From Lachnospiraceae bacterium (lineage in GTDB: Bacteria > Bacillota > Clostridia > Lachnospirales > Lachnospiraceae): 32,511 nt of DNA. Below are positions 22,785-32,257 of the stretch, in pieces (the first letter of the stretch is position 1; each line of letters starts with the position of its first letter). The stretch is from contig JAIKZD010000070.1 in assembly GCA_024682555.1 (NCBI GenBank), positions 1 to 32,511 on the forward strand, read 5' to 3'. The position numbers were made by a program, and so were the translations under genes. The notes beneath the pieces are model-generated. The model had not been told where the DNA came from. It worked only from the letters and a program-made list of their open reading frames with translations, and did no database searches.

Positions 22785-25735
22785 TATCTCGGTACCTCAA
22801 CCATTATGTAGGCCTCTACGATATCAAATTCGGCGATATCATTAAAGCCCTCAAATACGAGACCGCACTCAAATCCGGCCTTAACTTCCTTAACATCATC
22901 CTTAAAGCGCTTAAGGGATGCAAGGGCGCCTTCATATATCTGCTCATCGCCTCTTCTGATCCTGACCTTGCAGCCTCTTGTAAACTGGCCGTCAAGAACA
23001 TATGAACCGGCAATGTTTCCGATACCCGAAGCCTTGAAGATCTGACGGATCTCTGCATGACCGATGATCTTTTCTTCAAATACGGGATCAAGCATTCCCT
23101 TCATGGCAGCCTCGACGTCTTCGATAGCCTTATATATTACATTATAAAGTCTTATATCCACGCCTTCCGTCTCGGCAATACCCTTCGCCGTGGCATCAGG
23201 TCTTACATTAAATCCGATGATTATCGCATTGGAAGCACCGGCAAGAACAACATCCGATTCGTTGATCGCACCGACTCCGCCGTGTATTACTTTAACAAGA
23301 ACCTCATCATTTGACAGCTTGACAAGGCTTTCCTTTACGGCCTCGACCGATCCCTGAACGTCTGCTTTTACAATAAGATTCAGTTCCTTTAAGTTGGCTG
23401 TCTTGATCTGGTCAAAGAGATTATCAAGCGATACGCCTCTCTTGGTATCATCAAGAAGCTTAATCCTGTTCTGGGAAATAAAGGTCTCCGCAAACTGCTT
23501 GGCATCCTTGTCATTATCGGGAGAAATGAATATCTCTCCGGCACCCGGAACATCATTGAGTCCGAGTATCTCAACGGGAGTGGAAGGTCCTGCTTCTTTT
23601 ACACGCTTGCCTTTATCATCTATCATTGCCCTGACTTTTCCGTGGCAGGGACCGCAGGCAATGAAATCGCCGACCTTTAAGGTACCCTTCTGGACAAGCA
23701 CGGTCGCAACTGGACCGCGTCCCTTATCAAGCTCTGCCTCTATTACAAGACCTCTTGCCTTTCTCTTCGGGTCAGCCTTGAGCTCCATGATATCCGCCGT
23801 AAGAAGGATCATCTCCAGAAGCTGGTCGATGCCCTCTCCGGTCTTTGCGGAAACAGGTGCGAATACCGTAGATCCGCCCCAGTCCTCGGGTATAAGGTTA
23901 TACTCCGATAATTCCTGTTTAACCCTGTCTATATTTGCGCTGGGCTTATCTATCTTATTTACCGCAACGATGATCTCTATTCCGGCTGCCTTGGCATGAT
24001 TGATCGCTTCCACGGTCTGCGGCATAACTCCGTCATCGGCCGCAACGACCAGTATGGCGATATCGGTGGAATTTGCTCCTCTCATACGCATGGCCGTAAA
24101 AGCTTCATGACCGGGTGTATCAAGGAAGGTGATCTTCCTGCCCTGTGTATTTACCACATAGGCACCGATATGCTGTGTGATCCCGCCGGCTTCCTTATCG
24201 ATGACATGGGTAGACCTGATGGCATCAAGCAGTGATGTTTTACCGTGGTCTACATGTCCCATTACGCAGATTACGGGCGGACGGGTAACAAGCTTTGCGG
24301 TATCGTCTTCTTCTTCCTTAAGAAGCTCCTCGATAACATCAACAACCTCTTCCTTTTCACAGAGGATATCAAATTCCACGGCGATCTCTTCGGCCTGCTC
24401 ATATGATATCTCCTGATTCACGGTAACTACCTTGCCCTGCATGAACAGCTTCTTTATGATCACTGCGGGCTGAACCTTCATCTTATCGGCAAGTTCCTTG
24501 ATGGTAAGGACTTCGGGAAGGGTGATGACCTTGATCTTCTCTTCTTCCTTGACCTCCTGCTTCTTCTCGGAAGGTCTTTCAAGCTTGGACCTGGTCCCTT
24601 TGACCTGCTTGCCGCCCTTGAAGCCGTCCTCGTTCATGTAGCTCTGGTCTTTTTTGTGCTTGTCGATATTCTTATGGCGCTGATCGTTCCTGTGCTGATC
24701 GTTATCTTTGGGGAATTCGCCCTCTCTCTGGGCCGGACCGGCTGCCGGACCTCTCTGATCCCTGCGGTCACGTCCCTGGGGAGCATTTCCCTGGTCTCTT
24801 CCGGTTACTCCCCTTTGGCCTCTCTCAGTTTTATGTTCTGAAGTTCTGTTATTATCGTAAGGAGCAGAGCCGCCGTCCCGGTTAGTATGAGAAAACCTGC
24901 CCTGGCTCTGTTTAATTTCCTGAGTATTGTCTTTAACTGTCTGATTGTTATCGCCTCCGTTATTATCCCTGAGATTTACATTCTCTTCGGGCTTTACGGC
25001 AGATCCCGCATCGGGTCTTACCGGATGTTTTTCCTCCTGATACAAAAGATGGGTCTGTGACCTGGGAACATTCGGTCTTATAAGCTGACTGGTGTTGGGT
25101 CTTCCGGAAGTGGAGCCCATCCTCCCCTGATTATCCGAGGGTCTCATGCCCCTTCCGCCGCCCTGTCCCATTCTGTCGCCTGTACGGCCTCTGGACTGGG
25201 AATTATGAGGGTTGCTTACGAATATGATGTTGGGTTTTTTCTTTTTCTGTACCGGCCTTCCGTCGGCACCCTCCGCTGTCTCCCTTCTTTCGGGCTTTAC
25301 CGGTGCCTGGGGTTTTTCCGGAGTTTCCGTTTTTTCCGCCGGAGCTTTCTTTTCAGGCCTTTTTTCATCGGCCTTCTTCTCGTCGGCCTTCTTCTCATCG
25401 GCCGCGCTTTCGTCGGCTTTCTTCTCGTCGGCCTTCTTCTCATCGGCCGCGCTTTCGTCGGTTTTCTTCTCGTCGGCCTTCTTCTCATCGGCTTTTTTCA
25501 CGCCGGTCTTCTTTTCTTCGGCCGCCTTTGCTTCCTTCTTATCATCCCTGTCTTTATCGGATCCGGCAGCTTTAGCGGATTTACTGAGCCTTTCCTTTAC
25601 CTTTTCCTGCTCGTCGTCTTCGATGGAGGACTGGGCCTTTTTTCCGGTTATACCCAGTTCTTCGAGACAGGCAATGACTTCATTGCTTGATATATCTATT
25701 TCCTTTGCAAAAGCTCCTATTCTCATTTTTGCCAT
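22784..25735 (-). CDS. infB: Translation initiation factor IF-2
   Basis: IF2 is the GTPase that delivers initiator tRNA to the 30S subunit and promotes subunit joining. The 983-residue protein has a short N-terminal helical domain ([20 protein letters not shown]), a long low-complexity region (about residues 55-385) and a conserved core. In the core are an IF2_N domain, the GTPase G1 loop [11 protein letters not shown] near residue 490, [12 protein letters not shown] and NKIDKPSAN, then domains II-IV. The linker holds K/A/D/E-rich 15-residue repeats (about residues 78-128), then a Gly/Arg/Gln/Asn-rich stretch. Such linkers vary widely between species. GGAGG lies nine bases before the ATG. Confidence 0.97.
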   Translation of the reverse strand: MAKMRIGAFAKEIDISSNEVIACLEELGITGKKAQSSIEDDEQEKVKERLSKSAKAAGSDKDRDDKKEAKAAEEKKTGVKKADEKKADEKKTDESAADEKKADEKKADESAADEKKADEKKADEKRPEKKAPAEKTETPEKPQAPVKPERRETAEGADGRPVQKKKKPNIIFVSNPHNSQSRGRTGDRMGQGGGRGMRPSDNQGRMGSTSGRPNTSQLIRPNVPRSQTHLLYQEEKHPVRPDAGSAVKPEENVNLRDNNGGDNNQTVKDNTQEIKQSQGRFSHTNRDGGSAPYDNNRTSEHKTERGQRGVTGRDQGNAPQGRDRRDQRGPAAGPAQREGEFPKDNDQHRNDQRHKNIDKHKKDQSYMNEDGFKGGKQVKGTRSKLERPSEKKQEVKEEEKIKVITLPEVLTIKELADKMKVQPAVIIKKLFMQGKVVTVNQEISYEQAEEIAVEFDILCEKEEVVDVIEELLKEEEDDTAKLVTRPPVICVMGHVDHGKTSLLDAIRSTHVIDKEAGGITQHIGAYVVNTQGRKITFLDTPGHEAFTAMRMRGANSTDIAILVVAADDGVMPQTVEAINHAKAAGIEIIVAVNKIDKPSANIDRVKQELSEYNLIPEDWGGSTVFAPVSAKTGEGIDQLLEMILLTADIMELKADPKRKARGLVIEAELDKGRGPVATVLVQKGTLKVGDFIACGPCHGKVRAMIDDKGKRVKEAGPSTPVEILGLNDVPGAGEIFISPDNDKDAKQFAETFISQNRIKLLDDTKRGVSLDNLFDQIKTANLKELNLIVKADVQGSVEAVKESLVKLSNDEVLVKVIHGGVGAINESDVVLAGASNAIIIGFNVRPDATAKGIAETEGVDIRLYNVIYKAIEDVEAAMKGMLDPVFEEKIIGHAEIRQIFKASGIGNIAGSYVLDGQFTRGCKVRIRRGDEQIYEGALASLKRFKDDVKEVKAGFECGLVFEGFNDIAEFDIVEAYIMVEVPR
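25353..25500 (-). repeat. In-frame tandem repeat within infB
   Basis: Repeats with a 45-base full period encode the 15-residue unit [15 protein letters not shown], itself built of smaller DEKKA units. The repeats are all in the IF2 reading frame and change length in multiples of three, so they are coding and likely variable between strains. Confidence 0.9.
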
Positions 25736-25750
25736 TAAAACTACCTCCGA

Positions 25751-26062
25751 TCACTCTTTATTATCGATCAATTCAATGATCCTGTCCGCAAGACCCTTAT
25801 CCGTAACTGCCGCGGAGGCCCTGAATTCCTTTCCCATTGACCGTCCCAGGCTGACCTTGTCGGCATAGATCCTCAACTCCGTATTATAAAAGCTGCACAT
25901 GTTCGTAAACATTTTCTTTGTGTTGTCGGATGCATCCGAAGCTACAAGAACAAGCTCCGCCTTTCCTTCTTTAACGGTCGTTTCCGTCATGAATTCACCG
26001 CTGACAACATTTCCTCCCTTTCGTGCAAGAGAGAGCAGATTCAATGCTTTGTCCCTTTCCAT
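25751..26062 (-). CDS. rplGA: L7Ae/L30e-family putative K-turn RNA-binding protein (YlxQ)
   Basis: The 103-residue protein has the L7Ae fold: LLSLARKGGNVVSGEFMTET, then KAELVLVASDASDNTKK and the SLGRSMGKEFRASAAVTDKGLA region. Homologues bind kink-turn RNA; the ribosomal role suggested by the YlxQ/RplGA name remains uncertain. It is encoded between ylxR and infB, six bases after the former and 15 before the latter, the conserved nusA-ylxR-ylxQ-infB order. Confidence 0.9.
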   Translation of the reverse strand: MERDKALNLLSLARKGGNVVSGEFMTETTVKEGKAELVLVASDASDNTKKMFTNMCSFYNTELRIYADKVSLGRSMGKEFRASAAVTDKGLADRIIELIDNKE

Positions 26063-26068
26063 ATCAGT

Positions 26069-26320
26069 TCATAAAGCCCTCAGTGCTGACCTTATCTCCT
26101 CTCCTGCTTCGGTCCTGAAAGCGGCTTCGATGCGCTTCTTTTTCAATGCGGTCTCGATGCATTCGGGATTCCTGCAAAGATATGCGCCCCGGCCCTGAGC
26201 CTTTCCCTTCTCATCGATCAGGATCTTTCTGTCCGCATTCCTGACGATCCTGATAAGCTCGCTCTTTTTCTTCATCATGTTACAGCCAATACATTTTCTA
26301 AGCGGTTCTTTTTTATCCAT
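26069..26320 (-). CDS. rnpM: YlxR/RnpM-family RNA-binding protein (DUF448)
   Basis: The 83-residue protein has the family start PLRKCIGCNMMKKKSELIRI and the GRGAYLCRNPECI motif. In Bacillus the family member binds the RNase P RNA and modulates its activity, hence the name RnpM. The cysteine pairs may hold a structural metal, which is inference. It sits 39 bases after nusA and is co-transcribed with ylxQ and infB. Confidence 0.9.
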   Translation of the reverse strand: MDKKEPLRKCIGCNMMKKKSELIRIVRNADRKILIDEKGKAQGRGAYLCRNPECIETALKKKRIEAAFRTEAGEEIRSALRAL

Positions 26321-26359
26321 CAGACCCCGTCCTTACCGGGTTTTATCACTTCCTGCGTA

Positions 26360-27628
26360 TTACTCTTCACTATCTTCGGAATCGGAACCTGACTCATCCG
26401 GTGCTTCCCCGGCATATTCCGCATCTTCATAATCGCCCTCATATTCGCCGTTGTATTCGCCGTCGTATTCGCCGTCGTATTCGCCGTCATACCCTTCGTA
26501 ATCCTCGTCATACTCTTCATCATCATAGTAATCTTCCAGACGGAAGCCCGGTGCATCCTTGGCCTGTGTCTCCGACTTGATGTCGATCTTAAAGCCCGTA
26601 AGCTTTGCAGCAAGTCTTGCATTCTGTCCTTCCTTACCTATGGCAAGCGACAGCTGTGAATCCGGCACCACAACCTTGGCCGTTTTCTCATCACCGTCCG
26701 CGATAACAAATACAACCTTGGCAGGGGATAAAGCATTCTCTATCAGATGGCCCGGATTATCATCCCAGTTAATGATATCTATCTTCTCACCCCTTAATTC
26801 CTCAACGATCGCATTTACTCTCTGACCGTTCATTCCCACGCAGGCACCCACGGGATCCACATCGGGGTTATTGCTCCATACCGCAATCTTGGTCCTGCTT
26901 CCTGCCTCTCTGGCAATGGCCTTTATCTCAACGGTTCCGTCATGAACCTCTGTTACCTCATTTTCAAACAGCTTTTTAACAAGTTCGGGATGGGTACGGC
27001 TTACAAGGATCTTGGGCCTTCTGTTGGCATTCTTGTTCCCGTTCTTGTCTTCAGCCGGAAGCTTCACTTCATAAATGTATACCTTTACCCTCTCGGTAGG
27101 TCTTAAATGCTCGTTCGGTATCTGTTCATTCTCCGAAAGAATGGCATCCGATTTTCCGAGATCTATGCTGATATTCTTGCCCACATAACGCTGTACCACA
27201 CCCGTAACAACGGTTTTTTCCTTGTCCGAGAACTGACTGATGATGGCATTTCTTTCCTCTTCCCTGATGGTCTGCAGGAGCACACCCTTGGCATTTGAAG
27301 TGGCTATACGTCCGAATTCCTTGGACTTAAGCTCGACCTCAACCGTATCTCCGACCTTGACATCGGGATCTATGAGTTTTGCATCCTTAAGGGCCATCTC
27401 GGTAACCGGATCCGTAACATCATCCTCGGATTTTACCACCGTCCTTACGGAAAGGATCCTGTAATCTCCGGTTTCCCTGTTCATATCGATCCTGATATTA
27501 TCGGCTTTTCCGAAGTGGTTACGGTATGCCGCAACAAATCCGCTCTCTATAGCGTTGAACAGAATATCCCGGCTGATATCCTTCTCCTTCTCAAGCATTA
27601 TGATAGCTTCCATCAGTTCGTTGTTCAT
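26360..27628 (-). CDS. nusA: Transcription termination/antitermination protein NusA
   Basis: NusA binds RNA polymerase and nascent RNA to control pausing, termination and antitermination. The layout is normal: an N-terminal polymerase-binding domain (residues 1 to about 125), an S1 domain (VTGVVQRYVGKNISIDLG), KH1 with PVGACVGMNGQRVNAIVEEL and KH2 with SLAIGKEGQNARLAAKLTG. After about residue 365 there is a strongly acidic tail with DGEY repeats, then Ser/Asp/Glu. The total of 422 residues exceeds the usual 350-380 because of this tail, which is not the E. coli acidic-repeat domain. It follows rimP by 27 bases. Confidence 0.96.
   Translation of the reverse strand: MNNELMEAIIMLEKEKDISRDILFNAIESGFVAAYRNHFGKADNIRIDMNRETGDYRILSVRTVVKSEDDVTDPVTEMALKDAKLIDPDVKVGDTVEVELKSKEFGRIATSNAKGVLLQTIREEERNAIISQFSDKEKTVVTGVVQRYVGKNISIDLGKSDAILSENEQIPNEHLRPTERVKVYIYEVKLPAEDKNGNKNANRRPKILVSRTHPELVKKLFENEVTEVHDGTVEIKAIAREAGSRTKIAVWSNNPDVDPVGACVGMNGQRVNAIVEELRGEKIDIINWDDNPGHLIENALSPAKVVFVIADGDEKTAKVVVPDSQLSLAIGKEGQNARLAAKLTGFKIDIKSETQAKDAPGFRLEDYYDDEEYDEDYEGYDGEYDGEYDGEYNGEYEGDYEDAEYAGEAPDESGSDSEDSEE
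26447..26493 (-). repeat. 12-base tandem repeats in the nusA 3' end
   Basis: Near-identical copies of GCCGTCGTATTC (plus strand) encode repeated DGEY units in the acidic tail of NusA. The frame is preserved, so this is coding low complexity prone to slippage. Confidence 0.85.
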
Positions 27629-27655
27629 TTCTTTTCTAATCCTCCTGTCGATCCT

Positions 27656-28120
27656 TTACAACTCTGTATCAAGCCTTACCGAAGCTATATCGCTTCTGTT
27701 AAATTCTTTTCCCTCTTCTTTTGTTTCTATCTCTATGATCTCATCTGAAAAGCTCTTAAGCGTCCCTCTGAATTCCTTTTCCTTCCCGATGGCTTTATAA
27801 AGCTTTATTGCCACCGTTCTTCCGAGAGACTTTTCCAGTTCCCTGTCCTTTTTCAGCACCCTGAAAAGTCCGGGAGAGCTCACCTCGAGGATATATGCAT
27901 CGTCAATGAAGTTTACCTCATCAAGCTTATCCGACAATGCCCTGCTAACATCCACGCAGTCATCGATACTTATGCCTCCGGGTTTGTCTATATAGGCTCT
28001 CAGGTAATAATCCTGTCCTTCCCTGACATACTCAACGTCCCAGAGTTCAAAGCCCTTTTCCGTCAGTATCGGATCCAGCAGCTCCTCTGTTTTTCTTTCA
28101 TAATTCTCTCTTTTTGACAT
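27656..28120 (-). CDS. rimP: Ribosome maturation factor RimP
   Basis: RimP binds the pre-30S subunit and helps assembly of the central pseudoknot region. The 154-residue protein has the N-terminal domain (GFELWDVEYVREGQDYYLRAY, broken here by turns; then IDDCVDVSRALSDKLD) and the conserved EVSSPGLFRVLKKDRE, with a C-terminal Sm-like domain. AAGGG lies before the ATG. It heads the rimP-nusA-infB operon, downstream of the potD terminators, but I cannot identify a convincing promoter in the short upstream gap. Confidence 0.95.
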   Translation of the reverse strand: MSKRENYERKTEELLDPILTEKGFELWDVEYVREGQDYYLRAYIDKPGGISIDDCVDVSRALSDKLDEVNFIDDAYILEVSSPGLFRVLKKDRELEKSLGRTVAIKLYKAIGKEKEFRGTLKSFSDEIIEIETKEEGKEFNRSDIASVRLDTEL

Positions 28121-28188
28121 TTTGCGTTTCCCTTTATCGTGTTTTCTTTATCGCACCGTCCCGCCATAAAGCCGTGGGGACAGGCCAT

Positions 28189-28215
28189 AAAAAAGAGTGA
28201 ACCGCAGGTCCACTC
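28189..28215 (-). terminator. Second terminator downstream of potD
   Basis: A nine-pair hairpin, GAGTGGACC/GGTTCACTC with loop TGC on the minus strand (28195-28215, one wobble), is followed by six T (28189-28194). Together with the AT-rich hairpin nearer potD it separates the pot operon from rimP. Confidence 0.85.
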
Positions 28216-28257
28216 AATACCAACACCATAATTACCATAACAATACTAACACCATAA
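28215..28257. repeat. Two direct repeats between the potD terminators
   Basis: A 17-base repeat occurs at 28215-28231 (CAATACCAACACCATAA) and 28241-28257 (CAATACTAACACCATAA), differing at one base, with a 26-base period. It lies between two terminator hairpins. No function is evident. Confidence 0.6.
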
Positions 28258-28259
28258 CC

Positions 28260-28281
28260 AAAAATACGCAAGCATATTTTT
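28260..28281 (-). terminator. AT-rich hairpin at the potD stop codon
   Basis: AAAAATACGC (28260-28269) and GCATATTTTT (28272-28281) are inverted with one mismatch and overlap the potD stop. On the minus strand the stem ends in TTTTT. The two-base loop means the inner pair must open. It is weaker than the following hairpin. Confidence 0.45.
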
Positions 28282-29332
28282 ACTCGGCCTTCAATTCTTT
28301 CCAGAGAGTGTTTATGAAGTCAGTGGTCTCCTCAGGCAGCTGCTTATAGATCTCACAGTTTTCTATAACATCCCTGGAGGGATTTACGGCCTGTGAAGCC
28401 TTCTCCGACTCGGTGAGATTCTCTTCGATGGCGGTTATGGGAGAAGAATACCTTACATATTCAAAATTCAGCCTCGCAATATCCTCCCTGCACAGAAAAT
28501 CCAGGAATTTCTTTGCATTTTCCGTGTTTTTGCATTCTTTGGTGACTGCAAAGCAATCTATCCAGAGATTGGAACCCTCTTTGGGAACGCAGTAGGAAAG
28601 AGCGTTATTTTCTTCATATGCGTAGAATGCCTCACCGGAATAAACAACACCGAGCGTTGCGTTTCCGGCTATGACCTCGTCTCTGACCTCATCAACAAGA
28701 TAGGACTGGACATCGGGTTTCTGTTTTAAAAGAAGCTCCTGGGCTTCCATAAGCTGGGCCTCATCGGTGGTGTTCATGGAATATCCGAGATATTTCAGAG
28801 CGACCATATAAGCGTCTCTCATTGAATTCTGCATTATAAAATCACCCGCATATTCTCCGTTAAAAAGAACATCCCAGGAATCGATGTCTCCCCTGACCTT
28901 TTCCGAATCATAGAGTATGCCCACGGTTCCCCAGAAATAAGGCATGGCATATTTATTCGAAGCGTCGAAATCCCTGCACATCTTCCAGTAATCCTCTCCG
29001 ATGCCCGAAGTATTCTCCATGGAAGAAAAGTCGATCTCCTGAAGCTCGTTCTCGTTTATGAGGCGCTGGAGCATATATTCGGAAGTACATAATACATCAT
29101 ACCGGATCGCACCGGATTTATATTTTGTATAAAGCTCTTCGGGGGTGGGTGCTTCCTCATATTTGATCTTTATTCCGGTTTCCTGTTCAAACATTTCAAG
29201 TACTTCCGGCTCGATATACATACCGTAATTAAATACCGTAAGGGAATTATCCGCCTTACCGCCGCAGCCCGGAAGCACTGATAAAGCAAGCGCCGTAATA
29301 ATAACAGTTGCAATTAAACTTCTTTTTCTCAA
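28280..29332 (-). CDS. potD: Spermidine/putrescine ABC transporter, substrate-binding lipoprotein
   Basis: PotD captures polyamine outside the membrane and delivers it to PotB/PotC. A lipoprotein signal with RKRS, a hydrophobic core and LPGC (cysteine at residue 23) is followed by a type I/II periplasmic-binding fold beginning LTVFNYGMYIEPEVLEMFE. An ATG at 29377 overlaps the potC stop (ATGA), but TTG at 29332 has a strong AAAGGAG eight bases upstream and yields a normal short signal peptide of a 350-residue protein. I therefore prefer TTG. Polyamine specificity is inferred from family and operon. Confidence 0.93.
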   Translation of the reverse strand: MRKRSLIATVIITALALSVLPGCGGKADNSLTVFNYGMYIEPEVLEMFEQETGIKIKYEEAPTPEELYTKYKSGAIRYDVLCTSEYMLQRLINENELQEIDFSSMENTSGIGEDYWKMCRDFDASNKYAMPYFWGTVGILYDSEKVRGDIDSWDVLFNGEYAGDFIMQNSMRDAYMVALKYLGYSMNTTDEAQLMEAQELLLKQKPDVQSYLVDEVRDEVIAGNATLGVVYSGEAFYAYEENNALSYCVPKEGSNLWIDCFAVTKECKNTENAKKFLDFLCREDIARLNFEYVRYSSPITAIEENLTESEKASQAVNPSRDVIENCEIYKQLPEETTDFINTLWKELKAE

Positions 29333-29373
29333 TTCCTGATCTCCTTTTATATACCTTATATGCCCACTGCCGG

Positions 29374-30171
29374 TCATACGTTTACCGAAAATTTCTCCTC
29401 GTCACCCCTTGATCTTATATTAACTATGAGCATGATCACGAATACTATTGCAAATATCAGCGTCGAAAGGGCATACATCTCCGGCCTTATTCCTTTTTTC
29501 AGTTCACCGTATATTAACGTTGACAGCGTATTTACGCCGGCGCCCTTGGTAAAATACGTTACCACAAAGTCGTCCATGGATATGGTAAAGGCCATAAAGA
29601 AGCCCGATATTATCCCGCCGGTAAGCTGCGGAAGCATAACCTTGAAAAAGGCATAGATCCCGCCTGCCCCCAGATCCCTTGCAGCCTCGTATACACTGAC
29701 GTTCATCTGCTGGAGTTTAGGCATGACGCTTAAAATAACATACGGTATGTCAAAAGTTATATGTGCTAAAAGTACGCTCATGAACCCAAGGGGCATAAAT
29801 TTTATAAACCAGAGCATTAGGGCTATACCCGTCACAATGTCCGCATTGACCATGGGAATGCTGTTGACCGCCATGACGGCTTTATAGCTCCTGCTTCTCA
29901 TTGCCTGGATCCCGATAGCCGACGCAACGCCTATAACCGTCGAAAGAAGGGCTGCCGCAAAGGATATGACGAGTGTGGTTCCCAGAGCCTCCATTATCTG
30001 CCTTGACTCAAAAACCTTCACATACCACTGCAGGGTAAAGCCTCCCCATATCACCCTGGATTTGGAATCATTAAAGGACGCTCCTATAAGCACGAAGATG
30101 GGAGCGTATAAAAAGAGAAATATAAACAGGATGTAGAAACGGCACAGCATGTCTTTGATCTTTTTTACCAT
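29374..30171 (-). CDS. potC: Spermidine/putrescine ABC transporter permease PotC
   Basis: One of the two integral membrane subunits of the polyamine importer. The 265-residue protein has about six hydrophobic helices and the cytoplasmic EAA loop that contacts the ATPase: [21 protein letters not shown]. The N-terminus KIKDMLCRFYILFIFLFLYAP is a classic first helix. It overlaps potB by seven bases. Confidence 0.94.
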   Translation of the reverse strand: MVKKIKDMLCRFYILFIFLFLYAPIFVLIGASFNDSKSRVIWGGFTLQWYVKVFESRQIMEALGTTLVISFAAALLSTVIGVASAIGIQAMRSRSYKAVMAVNSIPMVNADIVTGIALMLWFIKFMPLGFMSVLLAHITFDIPYVILSVMPKLQQMNVSVYEAARDLGAGGIYAFFKVMLPQLTGGIISGFFMAFTISMDDFVVTYFTKGAGVNTLSTLIYGELKKGIRPEMYALSTLIFAIVFVIMLIVNIRSRGDEEKFSVNV

Positions 30172-30983
30172 ACCCTCGACTCCTTCTCAACAACCTCATT
30201 CCTGGATGTAAAGGCCATGCTTATGAGCACGAAGATCATAAGTATGACGGAAAGTCCCGATCCCAGATTCCAGTCCATTGTCGTCATGAATTCCTGTTCG
30301 ATGACATTTCCTATCAGCTGAAGCTTGCCGCCGCCCAGAATATTTGCGGTAACAAAGGATGTCATTGCAGGTACGAACACCATGACGATACCGCTTAACA
30401 GACCGGGAACGGATAACGGAAGTATGATCCTCAAAAAAACGGTAAAACCGCCGGCTCCGAGATCCCTTGCAGCCTCGATCACATCATCATCTATTTCCTC
30501 CACACAGTTATAGATGGCAAGCACCATATACGGCAGATAGTCATAGACTATGCCTATCATCATGGCTATGCTTGAATTGGCGATATTCTGTTCCCTGAGT
30601 CCGATACCCCTTAAGATATAGTTAAGTATCCCGTTGTTTGACAGTATCATCTGCCAGGCGAGAAGCCTTAGGATAAAATTGATCCACATGGGAAGTATCA
30701 GGATCAGAATGTGAAATCCCTGTTTGTTAAACTTCAGTCTCCTGAGGGCGATAACAAGGGGATATGACAGGATAATACAAATAACAGTACACAGAAAGGC
30801 TATCTCGACGGAAAAGATCATCGCCTTTAAATGTACCGGTTCAAACATCGCAAGCATATTGTCAAAGGTGAAGCCCCCACCCTCTCCGGTAAAAGCATAC
30901 TTGACTATGATGGCAAGGGGGATGACGGTAAAGCCTATCATCCAGATTATATAGGGGGAGGCCCACATCGATCTTTTATTCAT
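30165..30983 (-). CDS. potB: Spermidine/putrescine ABC transporter permease PotB
   Basis: The partner permease of PotC. About 272 residues with six hydrophobic helices; the EAA loop is [24 protein letters not shown] at 30983 (AAGGAAA just upstream) is chosen over an in-frame start at 31004 because it has the ribosome binding site and gives the usual N-terminus [18 protein letters not shown]. It overlaps the end of potA by eight bases, so potA-potB-potC are translationally coupled. Confidence 0.94.
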   Translation of the reverse strand: MNKRSMWASPYIIWMIGFTVIPLAIIVKYAFTGEGGGFTFDNMLAMFEPVHLKAMIFSVEIAFLCTVICIILSYPLVIALRRLKFNKQGFHILILILPMWINFILRLLAWQMILSNNGILNYILRGIGLREQNIANSSIAMMIGIVYDYLPYMVLAIYNCVEEIDDDVIEAARDLGAGGFTVFLRIILPLSVPGLLSGIVMVFVPAMTSFVTANILGGGKLQLIGNVIEQEFMTTMDWNLGSGLSVILMIFVLISMAFTSRNEVVEKESRVW

Positions 30984-32049
30984 TTTCCTTAATGACCTCC
31001 GCATCCTCCGAATGAGGTTTATGCATTATCTGAATATTATCCGGAAGTATGGTCAGGCCCACCTCCGAGCCTATCTCCGCGGGATTCACGCTCTGGATCA
31101 TCCACTCGTAATCCTTAACCTTAACGATTATCTCGTAAAAAGCGCCCTTAAATACTATGGACATAACGGTTCCGTTAAGATAGCCCCTGTCCTTCTCAAC
31201 TATGGTCAGATCCTCGGGTCGGATGACCACGTCAACCTTCTCATTAATCCCGAATCCGACGTCAACGCATTCAAAATCAACACCCTGGATATTGACCAGG
31301 CAGTCTTTCACCATTATTCCGTCTATGATATTGCTCTCACCTATGAAATCGGCAACAAAAGCATTCTGGGGCTCATCATAAATGCTTTTTGAGGTTCCCA
31401 TCTGCTGGATTATGCCCTTATTCATTACTATGATCCTGTCGGACATGGTAAGTGCCTCTTCCTGATCATGGGTAACATATACAAAGGTGATGCCGAGCTC
31501 CTTCTTTATCTTTATAAGCTCCAGCTGCATTTTCTGCCTGAGCTTAAGATCCAGAGCTCCCAGCGGCTCATCCAGCAGCAAAAGCTCCGGTTCATTGACA
31601 ATGGCCCTTGCTATTGCGACCCTCTGCTGCTGTCCTCCGGACAGATGCGCGGGTCTGCTGCCTTCATAGCCCTCCATATTCACAAGCTTCAGGGCATATT
31701 TAACCTTGTCCTTTATATAGGAGGCGCTTTTCTTCTTAAGCTTAAGCCCGAAAGCGATATTCTCCTCCACGGTCATATGGGTGAAAAGGGAATATTTCTG
31801 GAATACGGTATTTATGGAACGCTTGTCCGGAGAAAGATCCGTTATGTCGGTCCCTTCGAAAATGACTCTTCCCTTATCCGGTCTCTCAAAGCCGCCGATT
31901 ATCCTGAGGGTCGTGGATTTACCGCATCCAGACGGACCCAGGATCGTAACAAACTCATTCTTCCTGATCTCGAGATTCAACCCGTCGATTATCTGTTTGC
32001 CCGCATAGGACTTACTGATATTGTCAAGCTTAAGAATAACGTCGTTCAA
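30976..32049 (-). CDS. potA: Spermidine/putrescine ABC transporter ATP-binding protein
   Basis: PotA is the ATPase that powers polyamine import. It has Walker [11 protein letters not shown]-loop [10 protein letters not shown], signature LSGGQQQR, Walker [13 protein letters not shown] and the switch histidine in VTHDQEEA, then a C-terminal TOBE domain ([10 protein letters not shown]). No in-frame ATG fits: the ATG at 32118 overlaps the promoter and lacks a ribosome binding site. TTG at 32049 has GAGGAG seven bases upstream and starts [14 protein letters not shown], the expected beginning, giving 357 residues. It is the first gene of potABCD. Confidence 0.95.
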   Translation of the reverse strand: MNDVILKLDNISKSYAGKQIIDGLNLEIRKNEFVTILGPSGCGKSTTLRIIGGFERPDKGRVIFEGTDITDLSPDKRSINTVFQKYSLFTHMTVEENIAFGLKLKKKSASYIKDKVKYALKLVNMEGYEGSRPAHLSGGQQQRVAIARAIVNEPELLLLDEPLGALDLKLRQKMQLELIKIKKELGITFVYVTHDQEEALTMSDRIIVMNKGIIQQMGTSKSIYDEPQNAFVADFIGESNIIDGIMVKDCLVNIQGVDFECVDVGFGINEKVDVVIRPEDLTIVEKDRGYLNGTVMSIVFKGAFYEIIVKVKDYEWMIQSVNPAEIGSEVGLTILPDNIQIMHKPHSEDAEVIKENE

Positions 32050-32091
32050 TAGTTTCTCCTCAACGAAATACCCAAAACGTACCGTTACTAA

Positions 32092-32118
32092 ATTATACTT
32101 AAAGAAGGATAAAGTCAA
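32092..32118 (-). promoter_or_regulatory. Promoter of potABCD
   Basis: TATAAT (32092-32097) and TTGACT (32113-32118) are near-perfect sigma-A hexamers on the minus strand, but with a short 15-base spacer. Transcription would start near 32085, with a leader of about 35 bases before the potA TTG. It diverges from the tRNA-Glu promoter only about 20 bases away. Confidence 0.6.
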
Positions 32119-32136
32119 GAAAATTCACAAAACCTC

Positions 32137-32165
32137 TTGCATTTCTGTAAAAAGTAATATATCAT
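32137..32165 (+). promoter_or_regulatory. Promoter of tRNA-Glu
   Basis: TTGCAT (32137-32142) and TATCAT (32160-32165) are separated by 17 bases on the plus strand. The tRNA starts ten bases after the -10. Confidence 0.65.
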
Positions 32166-32175
32166 ATCAAAGTAC

Positions 32176-32247
32176 GGCTCGTTGGTCAAGCGGTTAAGAC
32201 GCCGCCCTCTCACGGCGGAAACAGCGGTTCGATTCCGCTACGAGCTG
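32176..32247 (+). tRNA. tRNA-Glu (anticodon CTC)
   Basis: The sequence folds into a full cloverleaf. Acceptor arms are GGCTCGT/ACGAGCT with a G-U first pair, and the D-loop has AAGCGGTTAA. The anticodon stem CCGCC/GGCGG encloses loop CTCTCAC with anticodon CTC at its centre, and the T-arm is AGCGG-TTCGATT-CCGCT. The discriminator is G at 32247. CCA is not encoded. It reads GAG codons. It is the only plus-strand gene in the window and faces the minus-strand VOC gene. Confidence 0.95.
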
Positions 32248-32257
32248 CGCGAAGCAC

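Noticed and set aside
25353-25500. Regular repeats that might suggest a CRISPR array
   Set aside because: The repeats are contiguous without unique spacers, keep the reading frame and encode the IF2 linker. No cas gene is present.
25205-25868. Plus-strand open frames opposite infB with F/S/L-rich repeats
   Set aside because: They are mirror images of the DEKKA tandem repeats in IF2 and have no independent support.
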